Assembly (NCBI RefSeq): GCF_000746525.1
Contig: NZ_CP009048.1
Coordinates: forward strand, 966,501 to 1,030,500
Origin: Pseudomonas alkylphenolica
Lineage (GTDB): Bacteria; Pseudomonadota; Gammaproteobacteria; Pseudomonadales; Pseudomonadaceae
Length of the DNA stretch: 64,000 bases
Direction: 5' to 3'
Part shown: positions 21,108 to 29,753 of the stretch, piece after piece
Numbering within the stretch: position 1 is the first letter of the stretch
How the letters are laid out: each line of letters begins with the position of its first letter
The notes under the pieces: model-generated
The model's input: the letters and a program-made list of their open reading frames with translations, nothing else
Told to the model about the DNA's origin: nothing
Databases searched by the model: none
Position numbers and translations under genes: made by a program

Positions 21108-21743
21108 TTGCTTATCCGCGAAACCCCCGTATTCATCGATGGCCCGGTCGGCCAACTGGAAGCCTTGTACCTTGATGTTGCCGACGCCCGTGGCGTGGTG
21201 TTGCTGTGTCACCCTAACCCGGTGCAGGGCGGGACCATGACCAACAAGGTGGTGTCGATGCTGCAGCGCACCGCCCGCGATGCCGGTTACATTACCCTGC
21301 GTTTCAACTACCGTGGCGTCGGCGCCAGCGCTGGCAGCCATGACATGGGCAGCGGTGAAGTGGACGATGCCCAGGCGGCAGCGACCTGGTTGCTGGAAAA
21401 GCATCCACAGCTGCCCCTGACCCTGATGGGGTTTTCATTCGGCGGCTTCGTTGCGGCCAGCCTCGGCGGGCGTCTGGAAGCACAGGGCATCAAGCTCAAG
21501 CACCTGTTCATGGTTGCACCAGCGGTCATGCGCTTGCAGGATCACGACACCTTGCCACAAGCCTGCGCGCTGAGCGTGATCCAGCCGGAAACCGACGAAG
21601 TGATCGATCCGCAGCTCGTCTACGACTGGTCCGACGCACTCACACGCCCCCATGAGCTGCTGAAAGTGGCAGAATGCGGACACTTTTTCCATGGCAAGCT
21701 CACCGACCTCAAGGAACTGGTGCTGCCGCGCCTTTCGAATTGA
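21108..21743 (+). CDS. Alpha/beta hydrolase, probable serine esterase
   Basis: This is a 211-residue cytosolic alpha/beta hydrolase. The nucleophile elbow is GFSFGG (MGFSFGGFVAAS), an oxyanion-type CHPNPVQGGTMTNKVV lies at the start of the fold, and a late histidine follows in ECGHFF. The start is the TTG at 21108, which follows CACGGAG by seven bases; the first in-frame ATG lies inside the fold and would remove conserved sequence. It is 24 bp before trpS on the same strand, so it may be cotranscribed. The family (YfhR/dienelactone hydrolase-like) has unknown substrates. Confidence 0.88.
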   Translation: MLIRETPVFIDGPVGQLEALYLDVADARGVVLLCHPNPVQGGTMTNKVVSMLQRTARDAGYITLRFNYRGVGASAGSHDMGSGEVDDAQAAATWLLEKHPQLPLTLMGFSFGGFVAASLGGRLEAQGIKLKHLFMVAPAVMRLQDHDTLPQACALSVIQPETDEVIDPQLVYDWSDALTRPHELLKVAECGHFFHGKLTDLKELVLPRLSN

Positions 21744-21767
21744 TACAAGCCTGATAAGCGATTACCC

Positions 21768-23117
21768 ATGACTACGCGCATCCTTACCGGTATCACCACC
21801 ACGGGCACGCCTCACCTGGGCAACTATGCCGGTGCCATCCGCCCGGCGATCCTCGCCAGCCGTGAGCCAGGTGTCGACTCGTTCTACTTCCTCGCCGACT
21901 ACCACGCCCTGATCAAATGCGATGACCCGCAGCGCATCCAGCGCTCGCGTCTGGAAATCGCCGCGACCTGGCTGGCCGGTGGCCTGGACCCTGAGCGCGT
22001 GACCTTCTACCGTCAGTCCGATATCCCGGAAATCCCCGAGCTGACCTGGCTGCTGACCTGCGTGGCGGCCAAGGGCCTGCTCAACCGCGCGCATGCCTAC
22101 AAGGCCTCGGTGGACAAGAACCTGGAAAACGGTGAAGACCCGGATGCCGGCATCAGCATGGGCCTGTACAGCTACCCGGTCCTGATGGCCGCCGACATTC
22201 TGATGTTCAACGCCAACAAGGTGCCGGTCGGCCGCGACCAGATCCAGCACGTGGAAATGGCCCGTGATATCGGCCAGCGCTTCAACCACCTGTTCGGCCA
22301 GGGCAAGGAATTCTTTGCCATGCCCGAAGCGCTGATCGAAGAAAGCGTGGCGACGCTGCCGGGCCTGGACGGTCGCAAGATGTCCAAGAGCTACGACAAC
22401 ACCATTCCGTTGTTCACCAGTGCCAAGGACATGAAGGATGCGATTTCGCGCATCGTCACCGACTCCCGCGCTCCGGGCGAAGCCAAGGACCCGGACAATT
22501 CGCACCTGTTCACCCTGTTCCAGGCTTTCGCCACCCCGGCACAAGCCGACGAGTTCCGCAGCGAGCTGCTGCAGGGGCTGGGTTGGGGCGAAGCCAAGCA
22601 GCGTCTGTTCCAGCTGCTCGATGGCCAGTTGAGCGAGCCGCGCGAGCGCTACCACCAACTGATCAGCCGTCCGGCAGACCTGGAAGACATCTTGCTGGCC
22701 GGTGCGCAGAAAGCCCGCAAGGTGGCCACTCCGTTCCTCGAGCAACTGCGTGAAGCGGTGGGTCTGCGCTCGTTCCGCAGCATTGAGCAGGGTACTGCCC
22801 AGGTCAAGAAGAAGGCCGCCAAGGCCGCACGCTTTGTGAGCTTCCGTGAAGACGATGGCAGTTTCCGTTTCCGTCTGCTGGCGGCCGACGGTGAGCAACT
22901 GCTGCTCTCGCGCAACTTCGCCGACGGCAAGACCGCAGGTGCGGTGAGCAAGCAACTGCAGCAAGGCGGCGAGCTGGACGTACGCACTGAAGGCCTGGGC
23001 TTCAGCCTGTGGCTGGAAGGCGAGTGCGTTGCCGACGGGCCGCAGCTGGCCGACGAAGCGGCACGCGATGCCGCGATCGAGAGCCTGCGCGCTGCCTTGC
23101 AACCGCAGCAGGACTGA
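21768..23117 (+). CDS. trpS: TrpS, tryptophanyl-tRNA synthetase with C-terminal extension
   Basis: This 449-residue class I synthetase charges tRNA-Trp. The HIGH-type motif is TGTPHLGN (12-19) and KMSKS is at 204-208. It is over 100 residues longer than the E. coli enzyme. The extra C-terminal part (about 340-449) contains [18 protein letters not shown] followed by EQLLLSRNF, resembling the small YegP-type domain. As far as I recall, pseudomonad TrpS proteins share the long form. It is translated just after the hydrolase gene and ends at a strong terminator. Confidence 0.95.
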   Translation: MTTRILTGITTTGTPHLGNYAGAIRPAILASREPGVDSFYFLADYHALIKCDDPQRIQRSRLEIAATWLAGGLDPERVTFYRQSDIPEIPELTWLLTCVAAKGLLNRAHAYKASVDKNLENGEDPDAGISMGLYSYPVLMAADILMFNANKVPVGRDQIQHVEMARDIGQRFNHLFGQGKEFFAMPEALIEESVATLPGLDGRKMSKSYDNTIPLFTSAKDMKDAISRIVTDSRAPGEAKDPDNSHLFTLFQAFATPAQADEFRSELLQGLGWGEAKQRLFQLLDGQLSEPRERYHQLISRPADLEDILLAGAQKARKVATPFLEQLREAVGLRSFRSIEQGTAQVKKKAAKAARFVSFREDDGSFRFRLLAADGEQLLLSRNFADGKTAGAVSKQLQQGGELDVRTEGLGFSLWLEGECVADGPQLADEAARDAAIESLRAALQPQQD

Positions 23118-23150
23118 ACAGTCTGACGCAAGTCTGATTGCCATTATCCA

Positions 23151-23182
23151 GGGCCGTCGCTACAGTGACGGCCCGTTTTTGT
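23151..23182 (+). terminator. Rho-independent terminator after trpS
   Basis: GGGCCGTC and GACGGCCC form an 8-bp stem around an 8-nt loop, followed by GTTTTTGTT. It lies 33 bp after the trpS stop and 18 bp before zapE, so zapE needs its own promoter or readthrough. Confidence 0.85.
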
Positions 23183-23199
23183 TACCTTGCTAACGAATT

Positions 23200-24294
23200 A
23201 TGACGCCCCTAGAACGATACCAAGCAGATCTGAAACGTCCCGAATTCTTCCATGATGCGGCGCAGGAAACTGCAGTGCGTCATCTGCAGCGCCTGTACGA
23301 CGATCTGATCGCGGCGCAGAACAACAAGCCGGGTGTGTTCGGCAAGCTGTTCGGCAAGAAGGAGCAGGCACCGGTCAAGGGCTTGTACTTCTGGGGTGGG
23401 GTAGGGCGCGGCAAGACCTATCTGGTCGATACATTCTTCGAGGCACTGCCGTTCAAGCAGAAGGTGCGTACGCACTTCCACCGCTTCATGAAGCGCGTGC
23501 ACGAAGAAATGAAAACCCTCAAGGGTGAGAAGAACCCGCTGACGGTCATTGCCAAGCGTTTCTCCGATGAGGCGCGGGTGATCTGCTTCGACGAGTTCTT
23601 CGTTTCGGATATTACCGACGCGATGATCCTCGGCACCCTGATGGAGGAGCTGTTCAAGAACGGTGTGACCCTGGTGGCCACTTCCAACATCGTCCCGGAT
23701 GGTCTGTACAAGGACGGTCTGCAGCGTGCGCGCTTCCTGCCGGCCATCGCCCTGATCAAGCAGAACACCGAGATCGTCAACGTCGACAGCGGCGTCGACT
23801 ATCGCTTGCGTCATCTGGAGCAAGCCGAGCTGTTCCACTTCCCGCTGGACGAAGCGGCTCACGAAAGCCTGCGCAAGAGCTTCCGCGCGCTGACGCCTGA
23901 GTGCACCCAGGCGGTGGAAAACGACGTACTGATGATCGAAAACCGCGAGATTCGCGCGTTGCGCACCTGTGACGACGTGGCCTGGTTCGACTTCCGTGAA
24001 CTGTGCGACGGCCCGCGTAGCCAGAACGACTACATCGAACTCGGCAAGATTTTCCATGCCGTGCTGCTCAGCGACGTCGAGCAGATGAGTGTGGCCACTG
24101 ACGATATCGCCCGGCGCTTCATCAACATGGTCGACGAGTTCTATGACCGCAACGTCAAGCTGATCATCTCGGCCGAGGTTGAGCTCAAGGATTTGTACAC
24201 CGGGGGTCGCCTGACCTTTGAATTCCAGCGCACACTTAGCCGTTTGCTGGAAATGCAGTCCCACGAATTCCTGGCGCGCGCGCACAAGCCTTGA
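23200..24294 (+). CDS. zapE: ZapE, AFG1-family cell division ATPase
   Basis: This 364-residue AFG1-type AAA protein has Walker A GGVGRGKT at residues 66-73 and Walker B VICFDEFFVSD, the family hallmark. In E. coli ZapE associates with the FtsZ ring late in division and under low oxygen; a role in membrane-protein quality control is also suggested for the family. In many proteobacteria it neighbours rplM-rpsI, and here those genes lie 2.5 kb away. A REP pair follows its stop directly. Confidence 0.93.
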   Translation: MTPLERYQADLKRPEFFHDAAQETAVRHLQRLYDDLIAAQNNKPGVFGKLFGKKEQAPVKGLYFWGGVGRGKTYLVDTFFEALPFKQKVRTHFHRFMKRVHEEMKTLKGEKNPLTVIAKRFSDEARVICFDEFFVSDITDAMILGTLMEELFKNGVTLVATSNIVPDGLYKDGLQRARFLPAIALIKQNTEIVNVDSGVDYRLRHLEQAELFHFPLDEAAHESLRKSFRALTPECTQAVENDVLMIENREIRALRTCDDVAWFDFRELCDGPRSQNDYIELGKIFHAVLLSDVEQMSVATDDIARRFINMVDEFYDRNVKLIISAEVELKDLYTGGRLTFEFQRTLSRLLEMQSHEFLARAHKP

Positions 24295-24297
24295 TCG

Positions 24298-24353
24298 ATC
24301 GCGGGGCAAGCCCGCTCCCACCGGGATAGGTGGGAGCGGGCTTGCCCCGCGAT
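24298..24353. repeat. REP pair 5 (inward-facing units)
   Basis: The units at 24299-24321 and 24330-24352 are inverted around only 8 nt, giving a near-continuous hairpin. It lies 4 bp after the zapE stop and 7 bp from the stop of the convergent GlxA-type regulator, filling almost the whole gap. Confidence 0.95.
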
Positions 24354-24360
24354 AAGGCCC

Positions 24361-25359
24361 TCAAGCTTCCTGCATGAACTGCTGCCGATACTGGTTCGGC
24401 GACAACTCCGTGTGTTGCCTGAACAGGCGCGCAAAGAAACTCGCATCGTCATAGCCGACCTCATAACTGATGGTCTTGATGCTCTTGCGCGTGCCTGACA
24501 ATAAGCCCTTGGCCGTCTCGATCCGTAGCCGTTGCAGGTAGTGCAGCGGCTTGTCGCCGGTCGCCGTCTGAAAGCGGCGCATGAAGTTGCGAATGCTCAT
24601 GCCATGGTTGCGTGCCACGTCTTCGAAGCGGAACTTGTCGGCAAAGTGCTCTTCAAGCCACTGCTGGATCTGCAGGATGATCAGGTCCTGGTGCAGTTTC
24701 TGTCCGCCAAAGCCCATGCGCCCGGGGGTGTAGTTGCGCTGCACCTCGTAAAGGATGTCGCGGGCGACCGCCTGGGCGACGTTGGCGCCGCAGAAGCGTT
24801 CGATCAGATAGATGTACAGGTCGCAGGCCGAGGTGGTGCCGCCGGCGCAGTAGAGGTTGTCGGCGTCGGTCAGGTGCTTGTCCTGATTCAGGCTGACCTT
24901 GGGGAAGCGTTCGGCGAACTGGTTGAAGAAGCGCCAGTAAGTGGTCGCCTCCTTGCCATCGAGCAAGCCGGACTCGGCCAGCCAGAACACGCCACTGGCC
25001 TCGCCACAGAGCACGGCGCCGCGCGCGTGCTGCTCGCGCAGCCAGGGCAGGACCTGGGGATAGCGCTGGCAGAGGGCATCGAAATCGTCCCAGAAGGCCG
25101 GCAGGATGATTACATCGGCCTGCTCCAGGCCACTGTCCACCGGTAGCAGGACGTCGCTGAACGTGCGCACAGGCTGCCCGTCAGGGCTGACCAGGCGGGT
25201 TTCGAACATCGGTTGCAAGCCCAGGCCCAGTTGCTTGCCATAGCGCAGGCTGGCCAGGTGGAAGAAGTCCTTGGCCTGCATCACTGTCGAAGCAAAGACG
25301 TTATCGATGGCCAGGATACTGACGCGCCGCAAGGACGCGGTGGGTTGGGTAAACATCAT
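24361..25359 (-). CDS. GlxA-family AraC-type transcriptional regulator
   Basis: The 332-residue protein has an N-terminal DJ-1/PfpI-like domain (about residues 12-195, with the cysteine elbow VLCGEASG) and a C-terminal AraC DNA-binding domain (about 230-330, with FEDVARNHGMSIRNFMRRFQ and the second helix-turn-helix ISYEVGYDDASFFARLFRQ). Relatives respond to carnitine, arginine, glycine betaine or other small molecules; the ligand here is unknown. The start is the first of two adjacent ATGs, with a weak ribosome site. There is no obvious target operon beside it; the downstream-oriented aldo/keto reductase is upstream on the same strand. Confidence 0.88.
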   Translation of the reverse strand: MMFTQPTASLRRVSILAIDNVFASTVMQAKDFFHLASLRYGKQLGLGLQPMFETRLVSPDGQPVRTFSDVLLPVDSGLEQADVIILPAFWDDFDALCQRYPQVLPWLREQHARGAVLCGEASGVFWLAESGLLDGKEATTYWRFFNQFAERFPKVSLNQDKHLTDADNLYCAGGTTSACDLYIYLIERFCGANVAQAVARDILYEVQRNYTPGRMGFGGQKLHQDLIILQIQQWLEEHFADKFRFEDVARNHGMSIRNFMRRFQTATGDKPLHYLQRLRIETAKGLLSGTRKSIKTISYEVGYDDASFFARLFRQHTELSPNQYRQQFMQEA

Positions 25360-25449
25360 TTTCGTTATTCTTATAGGGTAGAGTGGTCAATCACCGGCTG
25401 GATCGTCTTATTTTTTGGCCGTTGTGTCTACCCTTGGATCTTGTGGACA

Positions 25450-25519
25450 GTGGGAGCGGGCTTGCCCCGCGATGCGATTTGACTGACACGCCGCAATCGC
25501 GGGGCAAGCCCGCTCCCAC
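25450..25519. repeat. REP pair 6 (outward arrangement)
   Basis: The reverse unit (25450-25472) comes first, followed by a 24-nt spacer and the forward unit (25497-25519), the opposite order to most pairs here. The spacer shares a GCGAT-N-TGACTGA motif (read on this strand) with the reverse complement of the spacer in pair 8. It lies between the aldo/keto reductase stop and the upstream region of the GlxA-type gene. Confidence 0.95.
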
Positions 25520-25536
25520 AAGGCCTCCCACAAGTC

Positions 25537-26577
25537 TTATGGGGCCGGGTTGGGCTGGTCCTGGTGGATGGCTTCGATAGCTGCCAGCAGTTCGTCAGAG
25601 AGCTTGAGGTCGAGGCTGGCGAGGTTGCTGTCAAGTTGCTCCAGAGTGGTTGCACCGATGATGTTGCTGGTCACGAATGGCTGGCGGGTGACAAACGCCA
25701 GGGCCATCTGTGCCGGGTCCAGGCCATGCTCGCGGGCAAGCTGCACGTAGCGGCTGCAGGCGGCGACGGTCTGCGGGTTGGAGTAGCGGGAGAAGCGGCT
25801 GAACAGGGTCAGGCGACCCTTGGCGGGGCGCGCACCGTTCTCGTACTTGCCTGAGAGCATGCCGAAGGCCAGCGGCGAGTAGGCCAGCAAGCCGCACTGC
25901 TCGCGAATGGCAATCTCCGCCAGGCCCACTTCGAAACTGCGATTGAGCAGGTTGTAAGGGTTCTGGATTGATACGGCGCGGCTCCAGCCCCGGCTTTCGG
26001 CGAGCTGCAGGAACTTCATGGTGCCCCAGGGTGTTTCGTTGGACAGGCCGATATGGCGGATCTTGCCGGCCTTGACCTGCTCGTCGAGCACTTCCAGGGT
26101 TTCTTCCAGCGGCGTGAAGTGATCCTGGGGCAGGTGCTGGTAACCCAGCTTGCCGAAGAAGTTGGTGCTGCGTTCCGGCCAGTGCAACTGGTAAAGGTCG
26201 ATCCAGTCGGTCTGCAGGCGCTTGAGGCTGGCGTCCAGGGCGGCGACGATGTGCTGGCGGTTGTGCTTGAGCTGGCCGTCGCGAATGTGGCTGATGCCAT
26301 TGCCCGGGCCGGCCACCTTGCTGGCCAGGATCCACTCGGCACGATCACCGCGGGCCTTGAACCAGTTGCCGATGATGCGCTCGGTGGCGGCGTAGGTTTC
26401 CGGGCGCGGCGGTACCGGATACATCTCGGCGGTATCGATGAAATTGATCCCGGCAGCCTTGGCGCGTTCGATCTGGGTGAACGCCTCGGCCTGGTCATTC
26501 TGCTCGCCCCAGGTCATGGTGCCCAGGCATAAGGTGCTGACGTTGAGGTCGGTGCGGCCCAGCTGGCGATGGTCCAT
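25537..26577 (-). CDS. Tas-like NADP(H)-dependent aldo/keto reductase
   Basis: This is a 346-residue aldo/keto reductase, the same length as E. coli Tas. The catalytic residues appear in order: Asp/Tyr in FIDTAEMYP, Lys in LASKVAGPG and His in YQLHWPER; the NADP-binding loop lies in the C-terminal TSNIIGATTLEQLDSNLAS. It probably reduces aldehydes or ketones in the cytosol; the true substrate is unknown for the family. The start at 26577 gives the standard opening MDHRQLGRTDLNVSTLCLGTM, shown in part. It is a monocistronic gene ending at REP pair 6. Confidence 0.9.
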   Translation of the reverse strand: MDHRQLGRTDLNVSTLCLGTMTWGEQNDQAEAFTQIERAKAAGINFIDTAEMYPVPPRPETYAATERIIGNWFKARGDRAEWILASKVAGPGNGISHIRDGQLKHNRQHIVAALDASLKRLQTDWIDLYQLHWPERSTNFFGKLGYQHLPQDHFTPLEETLEVLDEQVKAGKIRHIGLSNETPWGTMKFLQLAESRGWSRAVSIQNPYNLLNRSFEVGLAEIAIREQCGLLAYSPLAFGMLSGKYENGARPAKGRLTLFSRFSRYSNPQTVAACSRYVQLAREHGLDPAQMALAFVTRQPFVTSNIIGATTLEQLDSNLASLDLKLSDELLAAIEAIHQDQPNPAP

Positions 26578-26747
26578 CGGCTTCTCCCTGGCAAAAGAAG
26601 CATAAAAGCAGGTTGAATTTTTTTTCGCAATCTGGATAATTCAGCCCCTCTCGGTGTGGTGGGAGTGATGCCCCGCTCACAGAAGAACCCTGCCGAATAT
26701 TGGACGCGCTGACCCGAGCCCCCGATAGCGTCCGTGTGCGGCTGTGT

Positions 26748-26783
26748 CCTTGACTTGTCAAGGTGCGCACTATCCAGTAAGAT
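26748..26783 (+). promoter_or_regulatory. rplM-rpsI promoter with palindrome over the -35 box
   Basis: TTGTCA (26755-26760), a 17-nt spacer and TAAGAT (26778-26783) form a credible sigma-70 promoter 45 bp before the rplM ATG. A perfect inverted repeat, CCTTGAC-TT-GTCAAGG (26748-26763), overlaps the -35 box and could bind a dimeric regulator. The 250-bp gap 26578-26827 holds nothing else recognisable. Confidence 0.55.
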
Positions 26784-26827
26784 CCGCCGTCTTATTTTCG
26801 CTTGGGCGGCCCCTGAGGCTATAAAGA

Positions 26828-27256
26828 ATGAAAACTTTTACTGCTAAACCGGAAACAGTAAAGCGCGACTGGTTCGTAGTTGACGCCGCTGGTCAGACCC
26901 TGGGTCGTCTGGCTACCGAAATCGCTAGCCGTCTGCGTGGCAAGCACAAACCAGAATACACTCCTCACGTTGACACCGGCGACTACATCGTCGTCATCAA
27001 CGCCGAGCAGATCCGTGTCACTGGTGCCAAGACTTCGGACAAAATGTACTACTCCCACTCCGGCTTCCCGGGCGGTATCAAGGAAATCAACTTCGAGAAG
27101 TTGATCGCCAAGGCCCCTGAGCGCGTGATCGAGACCGCGGTTAAAGGCATGCTGCCTAAAAACCCACTGGGTCGCGACATGTACCGTAAGCTGAAAGTCT
27201 ATGCGGGCGCTACTCACCCTCATACTGCTCAGCAGCCCCAAGAACTGAAGATTTAA
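26828..27256 (+). CDS. rplM: Ribosomal protein L13
   Basis: The 142-residue 50S subunit protein L13 is the standard length ([20 protein letters not shown] opening; [19 protein letters not shown] signature). It is an early assembly protein binding 23S rRNA. It is the first gene of the usual rplM-rpsI operon, 14 bp before rpsI. In E. coli the leader mediates autoregulation by L13; whether that holds here is not visible. Confidence 0.98.
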   Translation: MKTFTAKPETVKRDWFVVDAAGQTLGRLATEIASRLRGKHKPEYTPHVDTGDYIVVINAEQIRVTGAKTSDKMYYSHSGFPGGIKEINFEKLIAKAPERVIETAVKGMLPKNPLGRDMYRKLKVYAGATHPHTAQQPQELKI

Positions 27257-27270
27257 CGGAATAGTTCATT

Positions 27271-27663
27271 ATGTCGGCGACTCAAAATTACGGCACTGGC
27301 CGTCGCAAGACCGCAACCGCTCGCGTTTTCCTGCGTCCTGGTACCGGTAACATCTCCATCAACAACCGTTCTCTGGACGTGTTCTTCGGTCGTGAAACCG
27401 CGCGCATGGTAGTACGCCAGCCGCTGGAACTGACCGAGACCACCGAGAAGTTCGACATCTACGTCACCGTTATCGGTGGTGGTGTCAGCGGCCAGGCCGG
27501 TGCGATCCGTCACGGTATCACCCGTGCACTGATGGACTACGACGAAACCCTGCGTAGCGCCCTGCGCAAAGCTGGCTTCGTTACCCGCGACGCTCGTGAA
27601 GTTGAGCGTAAGAAAGTGGGTCTGCGTAAAGCACGTAAGCGTCCTCAGTACTCCAAGCGTTAA
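27271..27663 (+). CDS. rpsI: Ribosomal protein S9
   Basis: The 130-residue 30S protein S9 has the typical [19 protein letters not shown] start and the basic tail ending in QYSKR, which reaches the P-site tRNA. It is translated from the rplM mRNA, which ends at the strong terminator 16 bp downstream. Confidence 0.98.
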   Translation: MSATQNYGTGRRKTATARVFLRPGTGNISINNRSLDVFFGRETARMVVRQPLELTETTEKFDIYVTVIGGGVSGQAGAIRHGITRALMDYDETLRSALRKAGFVTRDAREVERKKVGLRKARKRPQYSKR

Positions 27664-27679
27664 TTTCGCTTCGGCGTTC

Positions 27680-27719
27680 AAAAAAAAGCCCGGTTCCTGG
27701 TGGAACCGGGCTTTTTTTA
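27680..27719 (+). terminator. Rho-independent terminator of rplM-rpsI
   Basis: AAAAAAAGCCCGGTTCC pairs with GGAACCGGGCTTTTTTT around a 4-nt loop, with a long T-run. It works in both directions by sequence, though only the plus-strand operon needs it. Confidence 0.95.
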
Positions 27720-27850
27720 TGTCTTGAATAACTATGCTGTTCTTTACTGTGACAACTTGCCGCATAGACGCAGGTCAAGAGCTACAAGGGATTGCGCCTT
27801 GGTCGCGGGCTAATCACCTTGTCAGAGAAGGGTCTTTTCATTACCATGCG

Positions 27851-27923
27851 GCAAATTTTTAGCAGTTCAGCAAATGTTTTTAGCAGGTCAGAAATTACTT
27901 AGTAGATGCCTGTTGTAACAGGC
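27851..27923 (+). promoter_or_regulatory. Tandem repeat and palindrome upstream of petABC
   Basis: Two adjacent imperfect copies, GCAAATTTTTAGCAGTTCA (27851-27869) and a 21-nt version with GTTTTTAGCAGGTCA (27870-27890), are followed by a perfect dyad GCCTGTT-GT-AACAGGC (27908-27923). The dyad ends 25 bp before the petA ATG. The layout suggests a protein-binding promoter region. I could not place a confident -35/-10 pair. The rest of the 285-bp gap contains the upstream terminator and unremarkable sequence. Confidence 0.45.
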
Positions 27924-27948
27924 CATAAAGCTGATGGGAGAGGACTGA

Positions 27949-28542
27949 ATGAGCAATGACGGCGTCAATGCAGGCCGGCGTCGCTTCCTCGTAGCAGCCA
28001 CATCTGTTGTGGGTGCTGCAGGAGCGGTGGGGGCTGCGGTCCCGTTTGTGGGGTCATGGTTCCCCAGTGCCAAGGCGAAAGCCGCAGGTGCACCGGTGAA
28101 GGTCAATATCGCCAAAGTTGAGCCAGGCCAGCAGATGATTGCTGAATGGCGTGGTCAGCCGGTCTTCATCGTCCGCCGCACCGAAGAGATCCTTGGCAAC
28201 CTCAAGAAGATCACCGGCGACCTCTCCGACCCTGAGTCCAAGGCATCGGTTCAACCGACCTACGTCAACCCGGAAAACCGTGCGATCAAGCCGGAGATCC
28301 TGGTGTTGGTCGGCTTGTGCACCCACCTGGGCTGCTCACCGACCTTCCGTCCTGAAGTCGCCCCGGTCGACCTGGGTCCCAAGTGGGTCGGCGGTTACTT
28401 CTGCCCGTGCCACGGTTCCCACTACGACCTGGCTGGCCGCGTCTACAAGTCCCAGCCGGCGCCGCTCAATCTGCCAGTGCCGCCGCACTCTTATGAGTCG
28501 GACGACATCATTGTCGTCGGCGTCGATCAGGAGAACGCGTGA
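27949..28542 (+). CDS. petA: PetA, Rieske iron-sulfur subunit of the cytochrome bc1 complex
   Basis: The 197-residue protein has a twin-arginine-type N-terminus (RRRFL at 10-14) with a membrane helix at about 15-36, then the Rieske domain with CTHLGC (124-129) and CPCHGSHY (152-159), which hold the 2Fe-2S cluster. It oxidises ubiquinol and passes electrons to cytochrome c1. Its stop overlaps the petB start, so translation is coupled. It is the first gene of petABC. Confidence 0.97.
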   Translation: MSNDGVNAGRRRFLVAATSVVGAAGAVGAAVPFVGSWFPSAKAKAAGAPVKVNIAKVEPGQQMIAEWRGQPVFIVRRTEEILGNLKKITGDLSDPESKASVQPTYVNPENRAIKPEILVLVGLCTHLGCSPTFRPEVAPVDLGPKWVGGYFCPCHGSHYDLAGRVYKSQPAPLNLPVPPHSYESDDIIVVGVDQENA

Positions 28543-29753
28543 TGAGTAAGTTCATGGATTGGGTTGACGCCCGCTTCCCCGCGACCAAGATGTGGGAAGA
28601 CCATCTCAGCAAGTATTACGCACCGAAGAACTTCAACTTCTTCTACTTTTTCGGCTCCCTGGCACTGCTGGTGCTGGTCAACCAGATCGTCACTGGCGTC
28701 TGGCTGACCATGAGCTTCACGCCGTCGGCCGAAGAGGCATTCGCCTCGGTCGAGTACATCATGCGTGACGTCGAGTACGGCTGGATCCTGCGTTATCTGC
28801 ACTCCACCGGCGCTTCGGCGTTCTTCATTGTCGTCTACCTGCACATGTTCCGCGGTCTGCTGTACGGCTCGTACCAGAAGCCGCGTGAGCTGGTCTGGGT
28901 GTTCGGCATGCTGATCTACCTGGCGCTGATGGCCGAAGCCTTCATGGGCTACCTGCTGCCATGGGGCCAGATGTCGTACTGGGGTGCCCAGGTGATCATC
29001 TCGCTGTTCGGTGCGATTCCGGTGATCGGCGATGACCTGACCCAGTGGATCCGTGGTGACTACCTGATTTCCGGTATCACCCTGAACCGCTTCTTCGCCC
29101 TGCACGTTGTGGCCCTGCCGATCGTGATTCTCGGCCTGGTGGTGCTGCACATCCTGGCGCTGCACGAAGTGGGTTCGAACAACCCGGATGGCGTCGATAT
29201 CAAGAAGCACAAGGACGAGAACGGTGTGCCGCTCGATGGCATCGCCTTCCACCCTTACTACACCGTCAAGGATATCGTCGGCGTCGTCGTGTTCCTCTTC
29301 GTGTTCTGTGCGGTGGTGTTCTTCTTCCCGGAAATGGGCGGTTATTTCCTGGAAAAACCGAACTTCGAGCAGGCTAACGCCTTCAAGACCCCTGAGCACA
29401 TTGCCCCGGTCTGGTACTTCACTCCGTTCTACGCGATCCTGCGGGCGGTTCCGGACAAGCTCCTCGGCGTTATCGCCATGGGCGCCGCGATTGCCGTGCT
29501 GTTCGTCCTGCCATGGCTCGACCGCAGTCCGGTCAAGTCCATGCGCTACAAAGGCTGGATGAGCAAAGCGTGGCTGGTGGTGTTCTGCATCTCGTTCGTG
29601 ATCCTCGGCGTGCTCGGCGTACTGGCACCAACCCCGGGCCGCACGCTGCTGTCGCAGGTATGCACCTTCCTGTATTTCGCCTACTTCCTTCTGATGCCGT
29701 TCTACACCCGGCTCGAGAAGACCAAACCGGTTCCGGAAAGGGTGACTGGCTGA
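28542..29753 (+). CDS. petB: PetB, cytochrome b subunit of the bc1 complex
   Basis: This is a 403-residue polytopic membrane protein with about eight helices. The heme-ligand histidine pairs are visible in helix B (LHSTGASAFFIVVYLHMF) and helix D (FFALHVVALPIVILGLVVLH, in part), and the Qo motif appears as PEHIAPVWYF (a PEW-like loop with spacing). The ATG at 28542 overlaps the petA TGA; a GTG one codon earlier is a less likely start. It forms the quinone sites of complex III. petC overlaps its stop. Confidence 0.97.
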   Translation: MSKFMDWVDARFPATKMWEDHLSKYYAPKNFNFFYFFGSLALLVLVNQIVTGVWLTMSFTPSAEEAFASVEYIMRDVEYGWILRYLHSTGASAFFIVVYLHMFRGLLYGSYQKPRELVWVFGMLIYLALMAEAFMGYLLPWGQMSYWGAQVIISLFGAIPVIGDDLTQWIRGDYLISGITLNRFFALHVVALPIVILGLVVLHILALHEVGSNNPDGVDIKKHKDENGVPLDGIAFHPYYTVKDIVGVVVFLFVFCAVVFFFPEMGGYFLEKPNFEQANAFKTPEHIAPVWYFTPFYAILRAVPDKLLGVIAMGAAIAVLFVLPWLDRSPVKSMRYKGWMSKAWLVVFCISFVILGVLGVLAPTPGRTLLSQVCTFLYFAYFLLMPFYTRLEKTKPVPERVTG

